The notes under the pieces are model-generated. The model made no database searches and was not told the DNA's origin. It was given only the letters and a program-made list of their open reading frames with translations. Both the position numbers and the translations under genes were made by a program. From contig CAZTHL010000087.1 of assembly GCA_964613585.1 (NCBI GenBank), forward strand, positions 1 to 15,505: a stretch of DNA of 15,505 bases. Direction: 5' to 3'. This stretch comes from CAZTHL01 sp964613585 (GTDB lineage: Bacteria > Pseudomonadota > Alphaproteobacteria > DSM-16000 > Inquilinaceae). Below, piece by piece: positions 1 through 5,637 of the stretch (its first letter is position 1; the number at the start of each line of letters is the position of its first letter).

Positions 1-275
1 CCAGTCACGCGGTGAAACGGGGACACCGTGGCGGTCCAGCACCGACAGCGATGGGCAGCTGCCGCCCTCGCCCGAGAGCGTGACCGGGTCGCCGTCAAAG
101 GAGGTGAAGGTGCTTTCTATCGTCTCACCGTAGGTCGGTGCCTGCTCGAGCAGGATGCCCACGTCGATGCGCTCGCCCATGCGCGCGGAATCGTAGTAGT
201 CGGAATAGTAATGGACGCCAGCACGTTGCGGCCAATGGAGACATTGGCGGCCAGCTTGTCGAGCTCGCCCTGAAT
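1..275 (-). pseudogene. Vanadium-dependent haloperoxidase remnant (C-terminal part, frameshifted, cut by window edge)
   Basis: Read on the minus strand, about 275-216 encodes GELDKLAANVSIGRN. From 213 to the edge a second frame encodes HYYSDYYDSARMGERIDVG, then ILLEQAPTYGETIESTFTSF and DGDPVTLSG. Joined, these match the C-terminal end of bacterial vanadium haloperoxidases of the PAP2/chloroperoxidase superfamily, including the vanadate-site signature R-x5-H-x3-D. The two frames join only if one base is restored at about 214-215, which also restores the family spacing between the Arg and the His. Upstream of about 278 the similarity stops. The PSGH motif and the earlier Lys/Arg-Pro motif, expected 30 or more residues before this segment, are missing in all frames, and the DNA becomes AT-rich. 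The frame stays open to base 1, so the true C-terminus lies outside. I infer a decayed, 5'-truncated gene. The single-base shift alone could be a sequencing error; the missing N-terminus could not. Confidence 0.72.
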
Positions 276-591
276 CGACGATGACGAGGATCGTGGACGA
301 TTGAAAAACTTCTTACGGTTCCCAGACTCGATAATAACGTCTGTGAGTCCGTAATTCTGTAAATTTTGCCCAATTTCTGTCAAGAGTCAGACAAAGTTGG
401 ATAATTTTGGTTGTTTCTGAAAGGCAGCCATCAATTTCTTTCGAAAGAACCATTCAGCGCAGCCGTTTATCGGCTTTCGCGGGGATGGCGGCGCCGGGCA
501 CGCGGCGGAGCCGCGTAGCGCGGCCTGAGCCCTGGGCTACATTTGCCCGCCATCTATTTCTCAGCGGGAAACGTGAAGAAAGGATCTGGCC
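276..591. other. Intergenic region with AT-rich island
   Basis: No credible gene lies here. Roughly 300-450 is strikingly AT-rich (runs such as aaattttg and ataattttgg) in an otherwise very GC-rich window, and it ends abruptly at a GC-rich stretch from about 475. It sits exactly where the haloperoxidase remnant loses its homology, so it may be a junction left by an insertion, deletion or transfer event. It contains a 14-bp perfect palindrome (436-449). Two small hairpins follow at 461-475 (AGCCG-tttat-CGGCT) and 501-515 (CGCGGC-gga-GCCGCG). The promoter of the downstream DUF427 gene should lie in 450-580, but I cannot identify it convincingly. Confidence 0.6.
436..449. promoter_or_regulatory. 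14-bp perfect palindrome, possible operator
   Basis: TTCTTTCGAAAGAA reads identically on both strands. A related interrupted palindrome, TTTC-T-GAAA, lies at 414-422, about 25 bp away centre to centre. The pair sits about 145-180 bp upstream of the DUF427 start. Perfect palindromes of this length are uncommon by chance, but AT-rich DNA raises the odds. A dimeric regulator site is possible; no regulator can be named. Confidence 0.3.
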
Positions 592-1170
592 ATGCCGCTG
601 CCGGACAAGGACGCGCTGCTCGCGCGTGTGAGGCCACACCGAGCGCATTGGAGCACCAGCCCCAGGCCCGCGCAGATCGACACGCCGGGGCCCGGGCAGG
701 AATCCGTCTGGGACTTTCCGAGGCCGCCCGAGGTGCAGGAGGTGCCGCAGCGCCTGCGGGTCGTGGTCGCCGGCGAGACCGTGGCCGACACGACGCGCGG
801 CCGGCGCATCGTCGAGACCGCAGGAGCGCCGGTCTACTACTTCCCGCCTGAGGATGTGCGCACCGATCTCCTGCGCGAGGCCGGGCCGACGACCGTGTGC
901 GAGTGGAAAGGGGCGGCGGTGCACTACGACCTGGCCGTTGACGGACGGACGGTCCGGGCGGCCGCCTTCGCCTACCCGGAGCCGCTCGACGATCTCGGGC
1001 GGGGTTATGCCACCGTGGCCGGCTGGATCGGCTTCTACCCGGCCAAGGTCGACGAATGCCACGTGGGCGACGAGCGGGCGACTCCGCAGCCTGGAGGCTA
1101 CTACGCCGGCTGGGTGACGTCGGCCCTCACCGGGCCGATCAAGGGCGAGCCGGGCAGCGAGAGGTGGTGA
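592..1170 (+). CDS. DUF427 domain-containing protein
   Basis: A 192-residue soluble protein of the DUF427 (NTP_transf_9) family, whose biochemical role is not established. Family hallmarks are visible in order: VWDFPRPPEVQEVP (about 40-53), RLRVVVAGETVADTTRGRRI followed by VETAGAPVYYFPPEDV (about 55-92), CEWKGAAVHYDL (about 103-114), and the C-terminal half with AYPEP, VAGWIGFYPAKVDECHVGDE and PQPGGYYAGWVT, ending PIKGEPGSERW as is typical. The length fits the longer family form with an N-terminal extension. The ATG at 592 is preceded at suitable spacing by an AAAGGA ribosome binding site (about 578-583), so the start is well supported. It is transcribed towards cydB and appears monocistronic. 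There is no signal peptide or membrane segment. Confidence 0.9.
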   Translation: MPLPDKDALLARVRPHRAHWSTSPRPAQIDTPGPGQESVWDFPRPPEVQEVPQRLRVVVAGETVADTTRGRRIVETAGAPVYYFPPEDVRTDLLREAGPTTVCEWKGAAVHYDLAVDGRTVRAAAFAYPEPLDDLGRGYATVAGWIGFYPAKVDECHVGDERATPQPGGYYAGWVTSALTGPIKGEPGSERW

Positions 1171-1352
1171 GCACGAGACGCGTTATTGGGCTGGCGTTGG
1201 CTCGGCGGTGCAAACGCTCCCCGCCAAGAGCGTAAGCCATTGGCGAAAAGCGGCGGGCCCGGGCGGCGGCAGGGATGGCGGGCTCGACCCTGGCCAAGCC
1301 GGCGACCTACCTCGGCGCCTTCGCGACAGGGGGGTGCAATCCCGCCTCTGTC
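1171..1352. other. Convergent intergenic region, DUF427 gene / cydB
   Basis: This 182-bp gap lies between two converging genes. It holds a 6-bp perfect stem (1222-1227 with 1240-1245, CGCCAA/TTGGCG, 12-nt loop) that might end transcription from either side, but no T-tract follows on either strand. I looked on the minus strand, just after cydB, for a short CydX-like membrane peptide and found none. Confidence 0.4.
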
Positions 1353-2363
1353 TCAATGGTACCCGATCTTTGCCTCCACCTTCCCGCGAAAGATCCAGTA
1401 GGTATAGCCGGTGTAGAACAGGATCACCGGCACCAGGATGGCGATGCCGACCAGCAGGAAGATCTGGCTCTCCGGTGGTGAGGCGGCCTGCCACAACGTG
1501 ATGTCCGGCGGAATCACGTTCGGCCACAGGCTGATGCCGAGGCCAAGGAAGCCGAGCAGGAACAGCGCCATCGCCAGAAGGAACGGCCAGCCGTCGTGGC
1601 CGAGCCAGATCGAGCGGTAGAGCAGGATGGTCAGCGCCGCCACCGCCGCCGGCACCGGCCACAGAAACAGGATGTTGGGCAGGCTGAACCAGCGCTCGAC
1701 GATGTCGGTGTCGAGGAACGGCACCCAGGCGCTGACCAGCGCCATGAACGCCGCCACGGCGACGACCAGACGCAGGCTCCACTGTCCCGCCCAGTGCCTG
1801 AGATCGCCCTCGGTCTTCAGCACCAGCCAGGTGCTGCCGAGGAGGGCGTAGCCGGCGATCAGCGCCACCCCGGTCATTAGGCTGAATGGTGTCAGCCAGT
1901 CCCAGGTGCCCCCGACGAAGCGGCGGCCGACCACCTCAAAGCCCTGGACATACGCCCCGAGCACCACGCCCTGGGCGAAGGTGGCGACCAGCGACCCGTA
2001 GTGGAACGCCCGATCCCACCAGATCCGGCTTTCGGTCGCCTTGAAGCGGAACTCGAAGGCGACGCCGCGGAAGATTAGGGCGATGAGCATCACCGTGAGC
2101 GGGATGTACAGCGCCGGCAGAATCACCGCGTAGGCGAGCGGGAAGGCGGCGAACAGCCCGGCGCCGCCGAGCACCAGCCAAGTCTCGTTGCCGTCCCAGA
2201 TCGGCGCCACCGAGTTCATCATCAAGTCGCGCTCGCGGTCACCGGGCGCGGCGTTGAACAGGATGCCGATGCCGAGGTCGAACCCGTCCATCAGCACGTA
2301 CATGCACACGCCGAAGGCGATGATCACGCCCCATACCAGCGGCAGCACGGTCTCAGCGTCCAT
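1353..2363 (-). CDS. cydB: Cytochrome bd-type quinol oxidase subunit II
   Basis: This is the second membrane subunit of cytochrome bd oxidase, which with CydA oxidises quinol and reduces O2 to water in the cytoplasmic membrane without pumping protons. The 336-residue protein has the family N-terminus (LMDGFDLGIGIL, residues about 24-35) and the conserved WDGNETWLVLGG (about 56-67), followed by about eight hydrophobic helices and a YTYWIFRGKV C-terminus. Its length and sequence resemble the CioB/cyanide-insensitive-oxidase branch. It follows cydA with a 6-bp gap. A GGAG ribosome binding site overlaps the cydA stop and sets the ATG at 2363, so the pair is very probably one operon with coupled translation. 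No cydX-like small gene and no cydDC assembly transporter is present in the window. Confidence 0.96.
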   Translation of the reverse strand: MDAETVLPLVWGVIIAFGVCMYVLMDGFDLGIGILFNAAPGDRERDLMMNSVAPIWDGNETWLVLGGAGLFAAFPLAYAVILPALYIPLTVMLIALIFRGVAFEFRFKATESRIWWDRAFHYGSLVATFAQGVVLGAYVQGFEVVGRRFVGGTWDWLTPFSLMTGVALIAGYALLGSTWLVLKTEGDLRHWAGQWSLRLVVAVAAFMALVSAWVPFLDTDIVERWFSLPNILFLWPVPAAVAALTILLYRSIWLGHDGWPFLLAMALFLLGFLGLGISLWPNVIPPDITLWQAASPPESQIFLLVGIAILVPVILFYTGYTYWIFRGKVEAKIGYH

Positions 2364-2369
2364 GGCCTG

Positions 2370-3755
2370 TCACTCCGCGGGCGACAGCCGCTCATGCGCG
2401 GCGGACAGAGGGCGCTTTGGGCGCTTGGGCACCTCCGAGGGCGGCACCTGTTCCGGCCCCTTGCGGATCAGCTTCAGGATGAAATAGGTGCCGGCGCTGA
2501 ACACGATGCCGTAGACGAGCACGAACAGCGTGAGCGAGGCGGCGACACCGAACCAGGGCAACGGCGACACGGCATCCGCAGTGCGGATCAGGCCGTAGAC
2601 GACGTAGGGCTGACGGCCGACCTCCGCGGTGATCCAGCCGCTGACCACGGCGACGAGCCCGCTCGGTCCCATGATCATGCACAAGCGCAGGAACCAGCCG
2701 CGGTCGAGCAGCTTGCCGCGCCACCAGCGCCAGATGCCGTAGAAGCCAACGAACAGCATCAGCAGGCCGATGCCGACCATGATGCGGAACGACCAGAAGA
2801 CGATGCCGACCGGCGGCCGGTCCTCCGGCTCGAATTCCTTCAGGCCGGTCACCTCGCCGTCCCAGTCATGGGTCAGGATCAGGCTGCCGAGCTTCGGGAT
2901 GCCGACCTCGAACCGGTTCGTCTCCGCCTCGGCGTCGGGGATGGCGAACAGCAGCAGCGGTATGCCGGAGCCGGTCTCCCAGTGCCCCTCCATGGCGGCC
3001 AGCTTGGCCGGCTGGGTCTCCACCACGTTCAGGCCGGACAGGTCGCCGGCGACGATCTGAAGGGGTGCCATGATGGCGATGAACGGCAGGGCCATCTTCA
3101 TCATGACCCGCGCGTGCTCGACCGCCCGCTGCCGCAGCAGCATCCAGGCGGCCACGCCGAGCACGGCAAAGGCGGTCGTCAGGTAGGCGCCGAACACCAT
3201 GTGCACGAGACGGTAGGGGAAGGACTCGGTGAAGATGACGTCCCACCAGCTCGTCACATAGAAGACGCCGTCGCGCACCTCGAAGCCGCCGGGCGTCTGC
3301 AGCCAGCTGTTGGCGGCGATGATCCAGAAGGTCGACAGCAGCGTGCCGACGGCGACCATGAGCGTGGCGAAGAAGTGGAGGCCACGGCTCACCCGATCCT
3401 GGCCGAACAGCATGATGCCGAGGAAGGCGGCCTCGAGGAAGAAGGCGGTGACCACCTCGTAGCTCAGCAGCGGGCCCAGGATGTTGCCGGTCGCCTGCGA
3501 GAACTCGCTCCAGTTGGTGCCGAACTGGTAGCTCATGACGATTCCGGAGACGACGCCCATGCCGAAGGACACGGCGAAGATCTTGATCCAGAAGTCGTAC
3601 AGGTCGCGGAAGGTCTGCCGACCGGTCGCCAGCCACAGCCCTTCGAGCATCGCCAGGTAGCTCGCCAAGCCGATGGTGAAGGCCGGGAACAGGATGTGGA
3701 ACGACACGGTGAAGGCGAATTGCAGCCGCGACAGCAGCAGCGGATCGAGCTCCAT
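2370..3755 (-). CDS. cydA: Cytochrome bd-type quinol oxidase subunit I (short Q-loop)
   Basis: This is the haem-bearing, quinol-oxidising subunit of cytochrome bd, 461 residues from the ATG at 3755. That start is preferred because the protein then begins MELDPLLLSRLQFAFTVSFH, as the family does, and a GAGGT ribosome binding site precedes it. The frame is open for another 139 codons upstream, but that stretch is low-complexity and unlike CydA. Visible features are His20 (the b595-type ligand position) in FHILFPAF, FPYRLVHMVFGAY with the b558 His, FWSFRIMVGIG with the b558 Met, and GRQPYVVYGLIRT, the CydA quinone-site signature. The periplasmic Q-loop lacks the long insertion of E. coli CydA, which places it in the short-loop (CIO-like) subfamily. 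It is the first gene of a cydAB operon, divergent from the mgtC-like gene. A conserved element (4052-4130) lies about 300 bp upstream. Confidence 0.96.
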   Translation of the reverse strand: MELDPLLLSRLQFAFTVSFHILFPAFTIGLASYLAMLEGLWLATGRQTFRDLYDFWIKIFAVSFGMGVVSGIVMSYQFGTNWSEFSQATGNILGPLLSYEVVTAFFLEAAFLGIMLFGQDRVSRGLHFFATLMVAVGTLLSTFWIIAANSWLQTPGGFEVRDGVFYVTSWWDVIFTESFPYRLVHMVFGAYLTTAFAVLGVAAWMLLRQRAVEHARVMMKMALPFIAIMAPLQIVAGDLSGLNVVETQPAKLAAMEGHWETGSGIPLLLFAIPDAEAETNRFEVGIPKLGSLILTHDWDGEVTGLKEFEPEDRPPVGIVFWSFRIMVGIGLLMLFVGFYGIWRWWRGKLLDRGWFLRLCMIMGPSGLVAVVSGWITAEVGRQPYVVYGLIRTADAVSPLPWFGVAASLTLFVLVYGIVFSAGTYFILKLIRKGPEQVPPSEVPKRPKRPLSAAHERLSPAE

Positions 3756-4279
3756 CGGATACCTCGTGCCGGGGGCTCGGCCGCGGGCATGTCTCGCCGC
3801 GAGGGCGGACGGGCCGCGGCCCCGGCTGCTCACCATCTCGGCGCAACACGCGCGAAGGGCGAGCGTTCCGCGCGCTTGGGCGCTGTGGCCGATTGCCCCC
3901 CTGCGTCCCCGTCCGCTCTTGATCGCGCGCTTGCCGCCGGCCCGCTGGTGCCCCCTCGCGCAGGGAGGCCGCACGAGCGACGCCGGAGCGTGCGCCGATC
4001 GAAGACCGGGCCCCGCCAACAAGAGGCTGCCGACCCCAGGGGAGCGGTCCTCCACTGCCGTGCCGACGAGAGGACCCGTCGGCTCGGCTGGGGGCGCGCC
4101 CGCCAACCCTGTCGGCGTCCGAACGTGCCGCCGCCAGCCCATGGCTGAAGCCATTGGCGTGCGGGTGATCAAGCGCGAGGCAAGGCTGACCGTGCAGCGG
4201 GTCGCGGCCGAGCCGAAGGGACGGACGCTGATCGCAAGCCCTCCGGAACCCCAGCCCGTGCGGGTCTCTTCCGTCCATC
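3756..4279. other. Divergent intergenic region, cydA / mgtC-like gene
   Basis: A 524-bp gap between divergent starts. It should hold both promoters, but no convincing -35/-10 pair could be picked in this GC-rich DNA. The clearest content is the conserved element at 4052-4130, also found upstream of the Rieske fusion gene. FNR/ANR boxes were considered because cydAB genes often carry them; only unpaired TTGAT half-sites were seen (near 3918 and, reversed, 4166-4171). Long open frames crossing the gap are low-complexity and have no protein-like character. Confidence 0.5.
4052..4130 (-). repeat. Conserved intergenic element, copy A (upstream of cydA)
   Basis: Aligned by eye to 7340-7416: about 65 of 79 positions are identical with two single-base gaps. 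The best part is an identical 20-bp block containing the palindrome GGGCGCGCCC. Next to it is an inverted repeat, GCCGACGA (4062-4069) and CCGTCGGC (4076-4083), around a 6-nt loop; this 8-bp hairpin (one G-T pair) is kept in the other copy. Both copies are non-coding and point the same way relative to the downstream minus-strand gene. It could be a protein-binding site, a 5' leader RNA structure, or a member of a dispersed repeat family. Confidence 0.65.
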
Positions 4280-4762
4280 ATGGACCTGTCCTTCTCCAGC
4301 CATTTTCCGCCCGCGGAGATCGCGCTCCGGCTCGGGCTGGCGGTGGTGTTCGCCCTGTTTCTCGGCCTCGACCGCGAGCTGCGCGGCAAGCCTGCCGGGC
4401 TGCGCACGCACATGCTGGTCGGCCTCGGGGCGGCGCTGACCACGGTCTCGGCGCTCGAGCTGTTCCACATCGTGGTCCTGCCGGCGGAGGGCATCACCGC
4501 CGACCCACTGCGGGTGATCGAGGGCGTGGTCGGCGCCATCGGCTTTCTCGGCGCCGGCGCGATCATCGCCTCCCAGGGCGACGTCCGGTACCTGACCACC
4601 GCGGCGAACATCTGGCTGTGCGGGGCCATCGGGCTTGCCTGCGGCGTCGGGCTGTATCTGGTGGCAGCCATCGCCTTTGGGCTGACCGTGCTGATCCTGA
4701 CCGGGGCGCGGGTTCTCGAGAACCGCCTGCTGCCGGACCGCGACGAGGGCGAGCGCGAGTAG
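4280..4762 (+). CDS. MgtC/SapB family membrane protein
   Basis: A 160-residue integral membrane protein of the MgtC/SapB family. Its members are linked to survival in low Mg2+ and modulation of the F-type ATP synthase or of transporters; the exact role here is unknown. Four to five hydrophobic segments are visible (about 13-30, 44-60, 80-98, 108-122 and 126-142). The diagnostic cytoplasmic motif LDRELRGKPAGLRTHMLVG lies at 30-48, and GFLGAGAII (about 88-96) with LTTAANIW (105-112) is also conserved. It lacks the long C-terminal ACT-like domain of Salmonella MgtC, so it is the short form. The ATG at 4280 fits the family N-terminus, though no clear ribosome binding site precedes it. It is divergent from cydAB and convergent with the next gene, so probably monocistronic. 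Confidence 0.92.
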   Translation: MDLSFSSHFPPAEIALRLGLAVVFALFLGLDRELRGKPAGLRTHMLVGLGAALTTVSALELFHIVVLPAEGITADPLRVIEGVVGAIGFLGAGAIIASQGDVRYLTTAANIWLCGAIGLACGVGLYLVAAIAFGLTVLILTGARVLENRLLPDRDEGERE

Positions 4763-4797
4763 CCGGGGCTGGCCGCCCGCCGGCGCTCCGCCCGGCT
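4761..4797. terminator. Possible bidirectional terminator hairpin
   Basis: AGCCGGG (4761-4767) and CCCGGCT (4791-4797) form a perfect 7-bp inverted repeat around a GC-rich 23-nt spacer. It sits between two converging genes, from the stop codon of the mgtC-like gene to 9 bp before the stop of the facing gene. No T-tract follows on either side, so position rather than structure is the main support. Confidence 0.3.
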
Positions 4798-4805
4798 GAA
4801 CGATG

Positions 4806-5573
4806 TCACCGGAGCGGTTCCTCCTCCGCCAGCACCTCCTGCTGCTCGGCGACGGCGGCCTCGTGCCCGGCGTCGGCGGCCCGGTCGTGGCGCCGGCGGC
4901 TCAGCTCGGCCAACGTTGAGGAGCGGCCGTAGACGACCAGAGTGTCGCCGGGTCCGAGATGCGTGTCGGCCAGCGGCGCGCCGATGTAGGCGCCGTCCGG
5001 CCGGGTCACGCCCAGGGTCACCACCCCCTCCTGGCGCAGGCCGAGCGCGCCCAGGCGCCGATGCGCCATCCAGCTGTGCTCGTCGACCCGGGTCTCCATG
5101 ATGGCGTACTCGCCGGCGAGGTGCAGCAGCCCGGCATAGTCGTGGGTGTCGAGGTCGGTGTACCGCTTGAGCATGCGGGCGATGAAGGCGGACATCCAGC
5201 GCTCGACCACCTCCGACCGGGCGAACAGCAGCAGCGCCACCAGCCCGCCCACCAGCACGGCGAAGCGCAGAAAGCCCTCCTCGCGGTCGGCCACATTGAC
5301 GAAGGACAGCATCAGGCTCGACGCCGTGGTCACCAGGCCGGCGCCGCGGGCCAGCATGATCCAGCCGACGATGCGCCGGCGCACCGGATGGTTGACCACC
5401 GACTCCGCCTCGGCCGTGGTGAAGCCGGTGCCGGTCCAGGCCGAGCGCGCTTGGAAGCTGGCCGCCTCGCGCGACAGGCCGGTCAGCACCAGCGCCTCGG
5501 CGCCGATGCGCACGATGATCAGCGACAGAGTCAGCACGATGATGAGCGTGGCGATGGCGATCATGGCGGGCAC
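4806..5573 (-). CDS. Membrane protein with C-terminal TrkA-C (RCK_C) domain
   Basis: A 255-residue protein with hydrophobic segments at about 3-22, 68-92 and 102-119, then a cytoplasmic tail. The segment SREAASFQARSAWTGTGFTT (34-53) with VVNHPVRRRIV resembles sequences in ion-channel or transporter-like proteins that carry TrkA-C domains. Residues about 153-225 fit an RCK_C/TrkA-C fold, ending in the typical ADTHLGPGDTLVVYGRSSTL. Such domains sense ligands or ions and gate K+ or other transport systems; the substrate here is unknown. The listed start is a GTG; an ATG three codons in (5564) is equally possible, and neither has a clear ribosome binding site. The gene follows the Rieske fusion gene on the same strand after a 64-bp gap, so co-transcription is plausible. 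The charged C-terminus (about 226-255) is probably disordered. Confidence 0.85.
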   Translation of the reverse strand: MPAMIAIATLIIVLTLSLIIVRIGAEALVLTGLSREAASFQARSAWTGTGFTTAEAESVVNHPVRRRIVGWIMLARGAGLVTTASSLMLSFVNVADREEGFLRFAVLVGGLVALLLFARSEVVERWMSAFIARMLKRYTDLDTHDYAGLLHLAGEYAIMETRVDEHSWMAHRRLGALGLRQEGVVTLGVTRPDGAYIGAPLADTHLGPGDTLVVYGRSSTLAELSRRRHDRAADAGHEAAVAEQQEVLAEEEPLR

Positions 5574-5637
5574 GTCGTCACGATGTCAGGGAGGTTCGGG
5601 GCACGCCGACGGACCGCCTCGGACCGGAGGGCGAACC

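Noticed and set aside
354..383. Minus-strand promoter with TTGACA (378-383) and CAGAAT (354-359), spacing 18
   Set aside because: The -35 is perfect but the -10 is weak, the stretch is AT-rich so such matches are expected, and it would only drive the broken haloperoxidase remnant.
1234..1245. 12-bp repeat AAGCCATTGGCG, also at 4147-4158
   Set aside because: A single shared 12-mer is expected by chance several times in a 15-kb GC-biased window, and the flanks do not align.
1222..1245. Terminator between the DUF427 gene and cydB
   Set aside because: The stem is only 6 bp with a 12-nt loop and no T-tract on either strand, so I note the inverted repeat but do not call a terminator.
2394..4148. 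Long plus-strand open frame opposite cydA
   Set aside because: It is the GC-driven shadow of cydA; its translation is low-complexity His/Asp/Gln-rich and lacks any family motif, whereas the minus strand has complete CydA motifs. The same applies to long frames opposite the fusion gene, lldP and dld.
3915..4171. FNR/ANR boxes upstream of cydA
   Set aside because: Only separate TTGAT half-sites are seen; no TTGAT-N4-ATCAA arrangement is present.
3756..4172. 139-codon N-terminal extension of cydA
   Set aside because: The frame is open but Arg/Ala/Gly-rich with no membrane or CydA character; the internal ATG at 3755 has a ribosome binding site and the family N-terminus.
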